From assembly GCF_001447355.1 (NCBI RefSeq), contig NZ_JXBW01000004.1, positions 108,805 to 172,804 of the forward strand: a DNA stretch of 64,000 nt. Reading direction: 5' to 3'. Source of the stretch: Alicyclobacillus tolerans (lineage in GTDB: Bacteria; Bacillota; Bacilli; Alicyclobacillales; Alicyclobacillaceae). Position numbers and translations under genes: made by a program. Under the pieces are notes generated by a model. That model was not told the origin of the DNA. It saw nothing but the letters and a program-made list of their open reading frames with translations, and did no database searches. How positions within the stretch are numbered: position 1 is the first letter of the stretch; every line of letters begins with the position of its first letter. Shown here piece by piece: positions 25,894 through 35,306 of this stretch.

Positions 25894-26670
25894 TTACAGG
25901 TACTCAACAAGATCTCGTGACCACTTTTGAAACAATCCCATCGAGGCAATTAATAAAATTACTGATCCGGCAATACACAGGCCGAGCAAGTTCCATTCAG
26001 GAGGTTGACCGTAGAACAAAACACGACGATACGCCTCGATGTAGTCAGCCATAGGGTTAAAGTAGAGAATAATTCTTAGCTTCAATGGAACATGCGATAG
26101 AGGATACACAACAGGGCTTACGTAAAACCACGCCATTAATGCCACCTGCATAAGGTGATATACATCGCGAAACCTAACAGTCAGAATCGACAAGAGCAAC
26201 GAAAGCGACGTCATGAAAATTAGCTGCGCCAACAAAATCAAAGGAAAATATAGTACATTGATGGTCAGAGATCTATGATAAGCCAGAATAGCAAATAATA
26301 ATATAATTAACGTGAAGATAAAGTTTAAAAAATTTGATATAATTAAAGATATAGGTATTACCTCTCTGGGAAAGTATACCTTCGATATTAGTGACCCGTT
26401 ATTTACTAATGAGTTGGTACTCGACAGCACACCAGACTGAAAGAAGTTCCATGGAAGTTCACCTATCAGAAGAAAAAGAGTGAAGTCTTTAATATCACTT
26501 CGTAAAATAAACTTGAATGCCACCACATATACCACAAGCATTAACATAGGATTCAACATCGACCAAATAAAACCTAAGAAAGAGTGCTTATACTGTAGAC
26601 GCAGCTCTTTTAGGGCTAAATTCACCAAAAGTCCACGATATCTATAAACCTCATACATCTTCGTAATCAA
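25894..26670 (-). CDS. Polysaccharide ABC exporter, permease subunit (Wzm/TagG type)
   Basis: An ABC-2 type membrane protein of 258 residues with about six helices. It carries the N-terminal amphipathic ELRLQYKHSFLGFIWSMLNP motif seen in Wzm/TagG, and HLMQVALMAWFYVSPVVYPL in the core. With the ATPase encoded next it should flip undecaprenyl-linked glycan across the membrane. Base composition is visibly more AT-rich than the neighbouring core genes, as is common for surface-glycan loci. Confidence 0.92.
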   Translation of the reverse strand: MITKMYEVYRYRGLLVNLALKELRLQYKHSFLGFIWSMLNPMLMLVVYVVAFKFILRSDIKDFTLFLLIGELPWNFFQSGVLSSTNSLVNNGSLISKVYFPREVIPISLIISNFLNFIFTLIILLFAILAYHRSLTINVLYFPLILLAQLIFMTSLSLLLSILTVRFRDVYHLMQVALMAWFYVSPVVYPLSHVPLKLRIILYFNPMADYIEAYRRVLFYGQPPEWNLLGLCIAGSVILLIASMGLFQKWSRDLVEYL

Positions 26671-26915
26671 ATTATCATCTCCGTGTCATAGAACGTGCTA
26701 TATATTTTCAGCTGGCGGAACATCAAACTCCACTGGATAACGTTTATCATGTAAACAGATGGGGTTTACGTGTCCAAAACCGAAGCATTCCGAATCAGAC
26801 GATACGTCCCGCCTCACTGACAATTAACACAAGTTCGCATCAACTGTTACAGCGCTCACCCCCACCTCCAATGACACGGGATCTTGTCCCCTCACGTAAG
26901 CCATTCCACAAGCAT

Positions 26916-27716
26916 CTAGATAAGTTTTATACCTGCCTTAACTACGTATCTCCACATTGATCCATAGAATGAAAGTCGTGACCTAATGGTACTCTTTCCC
27001 CCATTCCCGCCTTTAAGGTGCACCGTTGTGGCGTTACCCTCATACCAAACCTTAAAGTTGCATTCGATTATCCTGCGACACCAATCTACATCTTCCCCAT
27101 ACATGAAGTAATCTTCATCTAATCCGCCCACAATTCGATAAACCTGTTTCGGTACCATCATGAATGCACCGCAAATACATTCCACCTCATAACTTCCAAA
27201 TTCATCCAGATAAGTAAGGTTATAACTCGAGAATAAGCGCGATTCCGGAAAAAGAAATGAGAGTCTCGTAAGCCTAGAAAAGCTATTCCACAGGGTCGGT
27301 AACGACCGTCTGCACGCCTTATCAATAACCCCGCTTGGTAATTCAAGCCTGCAACCAATCGCGCCTATCCCAGGGTTCTCCTTCAACCGTGCTAGGCAAA
27401 CCTCAATAGCGCGTTCCCCGACAACCGTATCGGGATTAAGCAACAGGATGAAATCCCCATTTGACTCCTCCATCGCCCGATTGTTACCGTACGCAAACCC
27501 TCTATTTTCGGCTAGCGGTAACAGACGAAATGCCGCAAATACATCTGCGGCCGCTGACACTTGGTAGTCTTTCAGCCACTCTAACGTCCCATCAGTTGAA
27601 CCGTTGTCAGCAACGATAACTTCCAAATCCCCGGAAGAAGAGCAGCGTTCCAAAGACGCAAGGCAATTTGGCACCACCCTCAGCGAGTTATATGTGAGAA
27701 GGATAACAGAAATCAT
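26916..27716 (-). CDS. Family 2 glycosyltransferase (rhamnosyltransferase-like)
   Basis: A GT-A enzyme of 266 residues: ISVILLTYNSLRVVPNCLAS at the start, VIVADNGSTDGTLEWL, NRGFAYGNNRAMEESNGDFI, then LLLNPDTVV with the DxD-type acid and YFMYGEDVDWCRRI. These features match bacterial rhamnosyl- and mannosyltransferases of the WbbL/RfbF group. The ATG at 27716 follows GGGAGGG by about six bases and overlaps the preceding gene by 29 bases. It probably adds rhamnose or a related sugar to the lipid-linked glycan; donor and linkage are not predictable. Confidence 0.88.
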   Translation of the reverse strand: MISVILLTYNSLRVVPNCLASLERCSSSGDLEVIVADNGSTDGTLEWLKDYQVSAAADVFAAFRLLPLAENRGFAYGNNRAMEESNGDFILLLNPDTVVGERAIEVCLARLKENPGIGAIGCRLELPSGVIDKACRRSLPTLWNSFSRLTRLSFLFPESRLFSSYNLTYLDEFGSYEVECICGAFMMVPKQVYRIVGGLDEDYFMYGEDVDWCRRIIECNFKVWYEGNATTVHLKGGNGGKSTIRSRLSFYGSMWRYVVKAGIKLI

Positions 27717-28668
27717 GACTTTCCCTCCCTGCACCCTTCCTCGCTACTAGCTCGGACCGAACTCGCCAATGATATCGCCAATGAGCAACGATCAATCTGG
27801 TCGCAAACCACCACACATTTGGTCTTTTCAAAGCGAGCATCATATATCGACCCAATTCTACACAAATCGCCATGACAACGCCAAACGAAAAAGTTGGAAC
27901 GTGCCGCACAAGTAGCGCAATTTGGTTTGCGAAGGAATGACCCGTAGCTATGACGCTCGGTCGAGTCCCGCGCTTCCACCCCCGCCCATGTATAGCGACA
28001 GCATCCGGGTTATATAAGAAGCGCCACGCAAATTGGCGGGCGCGCCAGCATAAATCCACGTCCTCCTTATATAAAAAGAATACACTGTCGAGTATGTCTC
28101 CACTCCGAAGCATCACATCCTTCAACATCGCGACTCGGTACACTGCTGCAGCCCCGCAGACACCCCAAACCTCACACATTCCTGACCATCGGTTATCATC
28201 CTTTTGCTCAGATCCCCGATCGCGCACATGATAAAAAGACCACATCTCGAGTCCTGCACTGTCGAGCCGCCCGTCTGGCCGACACAGTTTACCAGTGACA
28301 CCACCAATCGACGCATCCGCGCACAGTGACTCAATCGCCTTCGCAACATACTCGGAGTCAAGCACCACGTCTGGGTTCAGTGTGATCACAACATCCATGC
28401 CACGGTCTATCGCCATACGAAACCCTACGTTATGCCCCGAGGCGTACCCAATGTTCCGGCCGATGGGCACCACATCAACACGCCCAGCCTCGACAATTCC
28501 AAGGGTGTCGTCCTCCGACCCATTATCGATCACGACCACTCGCTCAATGCGCGCCGTTTGGCTCGTAACTGCATCCAAGCACGCACGAATCACATTCGCA
28601 CTGTTATACGTCACAATCTGCACTTGAATGCGTAATCCGATGTGACCACTGTCAATACGCATTCTCAT
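27688..28668 (-). CDS. Family 2 glycosyltransferase (rhamnosyltransferase-like)
   Basis: Another GT-A transferase of the same group: VQIVTYNSANVIRACLDAV, VIDNGSEDDTLGIVEAG, NIGYASGHNVGFRMA, then VVITLNPDVVLDSEYV, and FFLYKEDVDLCWRAR. A C-terminal extension of ~70 residues is weakly hydrophobic and may touch the membrane. The ATG at 28668 follows GGATGG; an earlier codon at 28680 is possible. It overlaps the upstream sugar-transferase gene by 17 bases and the downstream gene by 29, so these three genes are translationally coupled. Confidence 0.87.
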   Translation of the reverse strand: MRMRIDSGHIGLRIQVQIVTYNSANVIRACLDAVTSQTARIERVVVIDNGSEDDTLGIVEAGRVDVVPIGRNIGYASGHNVGFRMAIDRGMDVVITLNPDVVLDSEYVAKAIESLCADASIGGVTGKLCRPDGRLDSAGLEMWSFYHVRDRGSEQKDDNRWSGMCEVWGVCGAAAVYRVAMLKDVMLRSGDILDSVFFLYKEDVDLCWRARQFAWRFLYNPDAVAIHGRGWKRGTRPSVIATGHSFANQIALLVRHVPTFSFGVVMAICVELGRYMMLALKRPNVWWFATRLIVAHWRYHWRVRSELVARKGAGRESHDFCYPSHI

Positions 28669-30109
28669 GCACAAATCCATCCTTTATGGTCCTCCAGACA
28701 ATCTGAATGTCCATCCAGAAAGACCAATTTTCGATGTACTCAATGTCATATCGAATTCGCTCGGCAATCGACGTGTCGCCCCGCCACCCGTGAACCTGTG
28801 CCCACCCCGTAATACCAGGACGCACACGGTGTTTAATCATGTACCTCGGTATTTCGTCTCGGAACTGCTCAACAAATACGGGTCGTTCGGGCCTCGGCCC
28901 AATGACGCTCATATCGCCGATAAATACGTTCCAAAACTGCGGTAGTTCATCGAGGCTTGTCTTCCGCAGAAATGCTCCTAGACGAGTGCGGCGCGGATCG
29001 TCCTTGACTGTCCAGCCGAGATCGCGTGTGTTCAACGATTCTTTATCGTCTCGCTCGACTTCAGACAAGTGATTGTCCCAGCGCATCGTACGAAACTTGT
29101 ACATCTTAAAGACACGGCGGTTTTTGCCAACCCGTTCCTGCACAAATAGCACCGGCCCTGGTGAAGTCAACTTTACCGCTATGCAAAGACCTGCAAATAA
29201 CGGAGAAAGTAAAATCATAACCATTGCACTAAATGTGATATCAAAGCAACGCTTGATAGCAGCGTTCATGGCGTCGTCAAGAGGAACGTAGCGAGTGTCT
29301 ATCAGAGGCATATCGCCGAACGATTCGAACCTAGGTCGAGCAGGAAGCAGATCAAAGTAGTCAGGGAGAATTAAAGACTGCACTCCTACCGCTTCGCATG
29401 CGATAAGCACCTCCCCAAGCTCAGCAACGCGATCCCTTGGCATCGCAATGACCACTTGATCTACCAATTGCTGTTTTAACACACGAGCCACATCTTGTAC
29501 ATTGCCAATCTTCGGTACACCGTACCGCTCTCGTGAGGTTTGCCCCATATAAGCCGCATCATCGTCTTCGTGTTCAAGGTAACCGATTACCCTATAACCA
29601 AACCAAGATTGCCCCTCTAGAGCCTCAACAAACCTTGCCGCGGCCATACTCCAACCAACCAGCAAGACATACCGTTGATTGAGCCCGCGCATCCGCATTG
29701 CGCGTAACATCATTCGCAAGGCCAATCGCTCAAGTAACATGAGCCCAAAGTACGAAACAGCAAACAGAACGAGCACGTCACGCGAAAACTCCTGCATCTT
29801 TGCAAAATACAATGTCGCCATAAGCACGACAACGCCGATGACGAGGCTTTTCGCAATGTTGTACAACTCGAAGAACAGCGACTTTGCACGCATGGGTTGA
29901 TCTAACCCTGCCACACCGTTCGCTACCATAAAAATCGCAATACCAAAAAGCAGCGGTCCACGGTAATAAAGTAGCGGCTCATTACCACCATGCTGCAGCA
30001 ACCCGGAATCAAACTTCAGCCACCAAGCCAGCAAAAAACTTGCAACAATAATGATGGCATCTAAAAACATCAACAAACGACGAAACATTTGCTGATATGT
30101 ACGAAACAT
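28652..30109 (-). CDS. Undecaprenyl-phosphate sugar phosphotransferase (WsaP/WcaJ type)
   Basis: Priming enzyme that places the first hexose 1-phosphate on undecaprenyl phosphate. Residues ~1-140 hold about four membrane helices, then a Rossmann-like CoA-binding-type domain ([18 protein letters not shown]), a fifth helix and the catalytic sugar-transferase domain: [62 protein letters not shown] with the family Pro-Gln and Gly-Pro-Arg-Pro-Glu. About 485 residues, as for polyisoprenyl-phosphate hexose-1-phosphate transferases. The open frame begins with TTG at 30121, but ATG 30109 is favoured. It heads the minus-strand glycan operon and matches WsaP of S-layer glycosylation clusters. Confidence 0.92.
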   Translation of the reverse strand: MFRTYQQMFRRLLMFLDAIIIVASFLLAWWLKFDSGLLQHGGNEPLLYYRGPLLFGIAIFMVANGVAGLDQPMRAKSLFFELYNIAKSLVIGVVVLMATLYFAKMQEFSRDVLVLFAVSYFGLMLLERLALRMMLRAMRMRGLNQRYVLLVGWSMAAARFVEALEGQSWFGYRVIGYLEHEDDDAAYMGQTSRERYGVPKIGNVQDVARVLKQQLVDQVVIAMPRDRVAELGEVLIACEAVGVQSLILPDYFDLLPARPRFESFGDMPLIDTRYVPLDDAMNAAIKRCFDITFSAMVMILLSPLFAGLCIAVKLTSPGPVLFVQERVGKNRRVFKMYKFRTMRWDNHLSEVERDDKESLNTRDLGWTVKDDPRRTRLGAFLRKTSLDELPQFWNVFIGDMSVIGPRPERPVFVEQFRDEIPRYMIKHRVRPGITGWAQVHGWRGDTSIAERIRYDIEYIENWSFWMDIQIVWRTIKDGFVHENAY

Positions 30110-30121
30110 GCCATCACCCAA

Positions 30122-30359
30122 CCCAAGTGCAGTTTGCTATCAATGGGAGTATAACGCATCCCGGTCAATTGGAAAAGTAAGTTTCGACATATTCCTGCAA
30201 TTGGCGACATTCCTGATACCTTTGCTCCGGGAACGCACAGCGCAGTATTAAACAGAGGTCCAACAGGATGTGTTGAATTTGTCCTAACGTTAAAGCAATC
30301 GGTAGTTTGGATATATCGGAATTCATGACTCGATTGTATATGCCAGGAACTAATCAAAA
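30122..30359. other. Divergent intergenic region, no recognised feature
   Basis: Between the priming-enzyme gene (minus) and the plus-strand remnant and ligase gene. Must contain the minus-strand operon promoter, but I could not pick out a convincing -35/-10 pair. Confidence 0.4.
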
Positions 30360-30509
30360 CGTGGCGGAACGCTGTATAAAAGGGATGGCACGGGGCAATA
30401 CGTCATCGTCGTCTCCGCCCAAGGAGAGGGTTACGGCCCTTCCAACTATGCGGTTGCTGGCGTCATCGATGTTCAAGACGACCCAACTTCCAATTCCAAA
30501 TTATGATTG
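30360..30509 (+). pseudogene. Remnant of a surface-protein gene (last FN3-like module)
   Basis: A plus-strand frame without a start, closed upstream by TAA, reads RGGTLYKRDGTGQYVIVV, then SAQGEGYGPSNYAVAGVIDV, and ends in TGA at 30509. It resembles the C-terminal strand pattern of the protein ending at 16374 (NFTVSVIAQGPGYAASQSSA). A terminator-like hairpin follows. It looks like the 3-prime end of a lost surface-protein gene, left at the edge of the glycan locus. The relation rests on a short similarity read by eye. Confidence 0.45.
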
Positions 30510-30538
30510 TGGTGACTAGCAACTTGGGCTTCCTTCTT

Positions 30539-30577
30539 GCGGCTGCCCGCCTTCTCGGTGGGCAGCCGCTTGTCTAT
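30539..30577 (+). terminator. GC-rich hairpin after the gene remnant
   Basis: A 10-bp perfect stem GCGGCTGCCC / GGGCAGCCGC with an 11-base loop, followed by TTGTCT on the plus strand. The T-run is poor, but the position just after the remnant and before the ligase gene suggests an old terminator. Confidence 0.6.
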
Positions 30578-30701
30578 TGGAGAAGTGCGAGTATTGTTCG
30601 CAACCACTCTCTGGTTGCGGTGTCACTTCCCATCGAATCCTGGCGATTTGCCGTGGTAGAATAGACTTGTCTGTCATAATCTGTTGCATTGGAGGATTCA
30701 A

Positions 30702-32990
30702 GTGGCTATTCAACTTCGTTGGCGCGTGCTCACAACAGTCATAGGCTTCATCATTGCCGTTGGCATCTGTGCGCTCCCGTTTCTCTCAAGTGCGGTCTTC
30801 TTTCCACCAGGACAGTACACACTCGATGTCATCCTTGGAGCCATCCTTGCCACTCTATGTGGCTTCTTCGCTTTTCACAAACGATTCCGGGCCTGGGTGC
30901 TCAAAGATGAACATCTCCATTATGGCGATCTCGCCGTTCTCCTCCTTGTCTTACTGTATATTGTCGCTATCTTCTACGCTGCGGATTCCAATCTGGCGGT
31001 GACGGGTGCGCTCAATTACACAATCCTACTCCTACCCTATTTTGTGTTGCGACTCCGAAGTCTGCGACATTTGATTGGTCCTTGGATTGGCATTGGTTTT
31101 GCTGGAGCTTCGTTTGTTGTCAACGTGATCGGAATTCCGAATGGCTGGGGGCAGTTCCACACGCCATTTGCCACTGAAACCAATCCGCAAGGACAAATTC
31201 AGATTGCATCGCTATTCCAATATCACAACTCGTACGGTGCTTTTGTTGCCAGCATCGCAGTTGCTCTTTTGGTATGGAGCGCTCGCACGACCTGCACCTG
31301 GTGGAAACGTGCAGCAGCACTCATGGTGGCAGGGCTGAACATTGCCGGCGTTTTTGCAAGTGAATCACGAGGCGTTCTGGCCATCTGGGCCGTCGTTATG
31401 ATTTTTACAGCCATTGGTATGCGCGAATTCAAGGAAAGCCCAACCGCCGTACGCAATCGATTTATTGGCGACTCGTACATCGCAATTGTGGGGGGACTGG
31501 CTGGTTACGAATTGGTCCACCATGCTATAACGCATCACAGCGCTACGAGTGGATGGGTCGGAATCCTCGTTTCTATCATTGTCCCGGGCCTGATTGCCTA
31601 TCTGCGGCATCTTTGCAGGCGTCAAATTGGCCGGATGTCCGTGAAAACGGGCCTCATCGCCCTGATTGCCGTGGGCGTACTCGTGGCCGTCCTTGGCGCT
31701 TTGGCCAAGCATCATGCAATCGCACAGAAGCTATCTGCCTATAAAGTACATCAGCTCAGCGTTTCGCAACGATTCATTTTCTGGCGGGATGGCTTACACA
31801 TCCTTGCACGTAACCCTGTGACAGGAAGCGGTTATGGCGCATGGGAAGCCATGTACATGCGTGTGCAGTCATATCCATACTACAGCAACCAATCCCACTC
31901 CTTTGGCGTGGATACCCTCATCAATGTTGGTATCCTTGGCGCGCTGTGCATGATTGCACTCGTATGGCCTATGTTTCGCAACATGATTTGGCCCCCACGC
32001 CACAACGCCCCATCCCGGCCTCCTCTCGTGTACGCGTTTATTGCTGGTGGTTGGATGGCTTTTTGCCATAGCCTCATGGATTGGGACATGGCTTTTCTAT
32101 TTCTCTTAGTTTTGTTCTTCGCAGGTGCTGGTGCGGCCAGCGCATTAACGCCGCCTGTCCGTCTGTTATCTACACGTCGTGGATGGCAACTCGGTTTCTC
32201 TCTAGGAATTGGTGCCGTGTCCATTGCTGCATGTCTCGTCAGCATCGGCGGCGTAATATCCACGCGATTGGCCAACCTAGCTAGCGAAGAGTCCCCAGTC
32301 GCGGCACTTGGCACATATCGATCCGCCTTTGCCTGGGCTCCTTACAATGGCAATTATCTGGCGAATGCAGCCTCAGCATTGCTGCAAACAGGAGACACCG
32401 CGCAAAATCAGCAAACTGCTGAACAATGGATGGAAGAGGCCGAAGCACGTAGCCCTTATTCGTCGTCCTTTGCCGCCAACTACGCACAGTTGGCCTATAA
32501 TCTCTCTAATTTTAAAACGGCGTACAAGCAAGCGAAACTTGCTGAAAAAAACGCGCCCTACTGGCCCAACAACATGTCCCTCGCCCTGTCGGCGGGAGTT
32601 GTCTATGGCCTTCAAACAGCAGCCGAAGACCCATTCTCGGCGAAGGCAGCACTGATTGACGTAGTCCATTTGTATAACCAGGCATTAATGTATCAGCGGC
32701 ATGTTAATGCACTTCCGTCGTACCTTCCACCGTCTGTGCCTTACCAATTGAATGGGTTCAGCATCGTATCTGCCGCCGCCGCCGACTATCTACTTGGCGA
32801 TCCCGCCGCCGCAGCCCAGCTTGCCGCCACGCAGATCAACAGCAACGTCCAGCATACACAGGAGACCGCCATCATCGTGCAGATGCTTGCGACTGACAAT
32901 CCGAATCTACCAAATTTCGTGAAGGCACACCCGGACATTCAACCTTCCTACCAATTGTTGCGCACTGCACAACAGTATATTGGCAAGTAG
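30702..32990 (+). CDS. O-antigen ligase/polymerase-like membrane protein with TPR tail (WsaB-like)
   Basis: A multi-spanning protein of ~762 residues. About twelve membrane helices fill residues 1-530, with the Wzy_C/WaaL-type loop (FWRDGLHILARNPVTGSGYG, then SYPYYSNQSHSFGVDTLINV), where an outer-face loop His is expected to serve transfer. The last ~200 residues are helical TPR-like repeats (AEQWMEEAEARSPYSSSFAA, then YKQAKLAEKNAPYWP). Such enzymes either polymerise repeat units or attach glycan to a carrier; in slg clusters the equivalent WsaB moves the glycan to the S-layer protein. The GTG at 30702 has GGAGG seven bases upstream, better than ATG 30684, which precedes that site. Ligase versus polymerase is undecided. 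Confidence 0.8.
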   Translation: MAIQLRWRVLTTVIGFIIAVGICALPFLSSAVFFPPGQYTLDVILGAILATLCGFFAFHKRFRAWVLKDEHLHYGDLAVLLLVLLYIVAIFYAADSNLAVTGALNYTILLLPYFVLRLRSLRHLIGPWIGIGFAGASFVVNVIGIPNGWGQFHTPFATETNPQGQIQIASLFQYHNSYGAFVASIAVALLVWSARTTCTWWKRAAALMVAGLNIAGVFASESRGVLAIWAVVMIFTAIGMREFKESPTAVRNRFIGDSYIAIVGGLAGYELVHHAITHHSATSGWVGILVSIIVPGLIAYLRHLCRRQIGRMSVKTGLIALIAVGVLVAVLGALAKHHAIAQKLSAYKVHQLSVSQRFIFWRDGLHILARNPVTGSGYGAWEAMYMRVQSYPYYSNQSHSFGVDTLINVGILGALCMIALVWPMFRNMIWPPRHNAPSRPPLVYAFIAGGWMAFCHSLMDWDMAFLFLLVLFFAGAGAASALTPPVRLLSTRRGWQLGFSLGIGAVSIAACLVSIGGVISTRLANLASEESPVAALGTYRSAFAWAPYNGNYLANAASALLQTGDTAQNQQTAEQWMEEAEARSPYSSSFAANYAQLAYNLSNFKTAYKQAKLAEKNAPYWPNNMSLALSAGVVYGLQTAAEDPFSAKAALIDVVHLYNQALMYQRHVNALPSYLPPSVPYQLNGFSIVSAAAADYLLGDPAAAAQLAATQINSNVQHTQETAIIVQMLATDNPNLPNFVKAHPDIQPSYQLLRTAQQYIGK

Positions 32991-33009
32991 CTGGTTCTAT
33001 AGAACAACA

Positions 33010-33040
33010 AGCGCCAACGTTTCGCGTTGGTGCTTTTTTT
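33010..33040 (+). terminator. Terminator of the ligase-like gene
   Basis: Stem AGCGCCAACG / CGTTGGTGCT (one G-T pair) with a short loop, followed by TTTTTTT, 20 bases past the stop. Confidence 0.92.
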
Positions 33041-33116
33041 CAGTCCGAAATTGTGGTATGAATAGAGTAGAATGCACGTGATGTGTGTCGAAATTTGCGA
33101 TATGGGGGATTCTATC

Positions 33117-33599
33117 GTGGCTGTTTCTGTAACCAATATTCCTGGCATTACCTACAATTTACCGAGTGATATCAACTCCGGATCTCCCATCCAAGAGTCC
33201 CAATCTTCCTTCGCTGCTGAGTTGCAACAAGTTCAAGTCGCTTTACAGCAACTTGAAGCTAAAGATCCTGCTCCGTATCTTGGGGCAAGTTACTCACCGG
33301 CTCCTACAACACTACCTCAACCGGTGCAAGCCTATTGGAACGCATCGGAGACTCTTGCCTTAAACGAGGATGGATACGCAGAGTCACAAGCACAAGAGGT
33401 TCATCAGGACCTAGTTGTTGCCGGGCAGGACGCTCAACTCGTCCAGGGCACACAAGCATCCTTACTGGGTGCTAACATTGCGAATGGCGAAACTGCACTT
33501 GTCGGATATGACGGCAAAGCTTATTACGTGACCAATGATAATGGTCAAGTTTATGCTGCACTCGTCCCAGATGCCGTATCACCAACCCTTAACAAGTAA
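33117..33599 (+). CDS. Small protein of unknown function in the glycan/S-layer locus
   Basis: About 160 residues if begun at GTG 33117, which has GGGGGA seven bases upstream; the frame is open to an ATG at 33072. No signal peptide, membrane helix or known domain. The sequence has an N-terminal Pro/Ser-rich part (NIPGITYNLPSDINSG), a Gln-rich helix (ELQQVQVALQQLEAKD), a middle helix (SQAQEVHQDLVVAGQDAQL) and a final beta part (ETALVGYDGKAYYVTNDNGQ). It has its own terminators on both sides. Its position between the ligase-like gene and the S-layer-like gene is the only clue to its role. Confidence 0.6.
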   Translation: MAVSVTNIPGITYNLPSDINSGSPIQESQSSFAAELQQVQVALQQLEAKDPAPYLGASYSPAPTTLPQPVQAYWNASETLALNEDGYAESQAQEVHQDLVVAGQDAQLVQGTQASLLGANIANGETALVGYDGKAYYVTNDNGQVYAALVPDAVSPTLNK

Positions 33600-33628
33600 G
33601 GAGAGGACATTTACCTCCATTTTATGTT

Positions 33629-33655
33629 CGCGCCGCTCCAAACGGCGCGATTTTG
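33629..33655 (+). terminator. Terminator of the small unknown gene
   Basis: Stem CGCGCCG / CGGCGCG with a 7-base loop, followed by ATTTTG, 30 bases past the stop. No gene lies between here and 33888. Confidence 0.82.
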
Positions 33656-33885
33656 TCGTCGTGGACGACATAACAGGATAGACTCGCTATTATCTCACAT
33701 TTTCAATTCTCCTCAATCTGGTTGCTACCCAAGATTCCAACCGCCATCTTCAGAGAATAGTTGTGATCCGTATTAAAAGGCAACATATATTTAACAGGTC
33801 AACGAAGATCTGATGTCTACTCAAAATCGTGTACGGCCGACATGCAACCTTTATGGCGTGCAAAGCTGCTACTACACCTTCATAG

Positions 33886-33925
33886 CTTAAAGAAAGCGGC
33901 CTGGGCAACTGCCCAGACCGCTTTG
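33886..33925 (-). terminator. Terminator of the S-layer-like gene
   Basis: Minus-strand stem AAAGCGGTCTGGGCA / TGCCCAGGCCGCTTT (one G-T wobble) with a tiny loop, followed by CTTTAAG. It is a long, strong hairpin 25 bases after the stop at 33948, as expected for a highly transcribed gene. Confidence 0.92.
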
Positions 33926-33947
33926 TGCACAAGCAAAGATACTAGTA

Positions 33948-35306
33948 TTACCAGTAGAGCTCGCCAACCGACACACCATTTGTAGTGTATGGATTGCTGG
34001 AGCCGATGTACACGGCACCATTCGAGCCGTACTGCGGGTTGATACCAGTGCCACCGTACGTATACACGTTGTAGGTCGCGGCAGCAGCTCCCGCCGGGGT
34101 GGGGCTCGAGGACCACGCAAGAGACGTTCCAGCCCAATACGGTACCGTACCAGCTTGTAGCGTGAGCGTTACCTGCCCATTCGCATTCGTGTAGACAGTG
34201 AACCAATCAGCCGATTTGCTCCAAGAAATCACATTCGGCACGTATACCCCGTTGTAACCCAAGGAAGCGTCGTAGCTGTTGTCAAGAGCAACCGGCGTTT
34301 GCTGCGGAGCGTACGAACCACTTACGTCCTCGGTAAGCGGCGTACCATTTACCGCTGTAACCCAAACGTTTGCTTCGTTACCATCAAATGCAACGTTTAC
34401 AGGTCCATTGGCGACAGGATTGCCGTTGCTATCCAATACCGTAAAGGTAACATTTGAGGAGTGATTGCTAGCATCGAGCAAATCAGTACGATAACTTTGA
34501 ACGTTCGTCACGGAATTGGCCGGTGCAACCACCGTGTACGTAGCCGTAGCCTTCGCGCCATTCTCGTCCGTGATCGTCAGCGTGGAGCTGCTGCTGCTGC
34601 TGATCTGGACGAAGAAGTACGGATTTGCAAACGTACCGAGCGGATATCCGTCAAACGTCAGCGTATACTGCTGACCCACCGGAGCAGCGCTGTTGTATGT
34701 TACAACCAATTGGCCGGTCGAAGGTGTACCAGCACCCTTGCCGGAGAGCGAAACACCGTTGATGTACGTGAAGTAACCGCTCGTCAGCGACAGGTTGTAA
34801 ATGTCACTTGCGCCGGTCAACAAGCCACTCGAATTCTCAGGCAACACGTACAACGCTTCGCTCGTAGAGAGATTCGTAACCGAGTTCGGATACACATACG
34901 TGCTGGACGGACTTGGCGTCGTCGTCACGCCAAGCGTTGTAGCAGCCGCGCTGGACGTCGGAGCGTTCGGGTTGACGTACGTGATCTTGTTCGTGACCAA
35001 GTTGGTCGAACCAGCAGTCGCCGTAACCGTGAAGCTGTCCGGCTGATAGTCGTTCACGTAGACAGTTGCCTCGCCATTTGCATCCGTATAGGTGCTGAAT
35101 GTCGAACCGTTGCCATACGTGTCGCCAATTGCCGAGCCAAGCTTCTCGCCGGTGCTGGTCGAGAAGAAGGCAGTCGACGTGCTCGTTCCGTTCAGTTGGA
35201 ACGCAACTGCCACACCGGACTGCGGTTTGCCGTTCACATACGGCAGAGCGACAACAATCGGAATCACGCCAGTCGATTCGTTCGTCGGGGTGGAGATGTT
35301 AGCTTG
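33948..35306 (-). pseudogene. C-terminal two thirds of the S-layer-like protein, beyond an in-frame TAA
   Basis: Directly in frame with the gene at 35307-36239. After TAA the codons read QANISTPTNESTGVIPIVVA and continue for ~450 residues of beta-sandwich modules of Big-1 (invasin) type, e.g. YTDANGEATVYVNDYQPDSF and VLDSNGNPVANGPVNVAFDG, with a Thr/Ser-rich composition and few charged residues, ending GVSVGELYW. The first available start is GTG 35267, with no ribosome site. The stop at its true end is also TAA. One base change would give a 763-residue exported protein, a normal size for an S-layer subunit. Confidence 0.8.
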
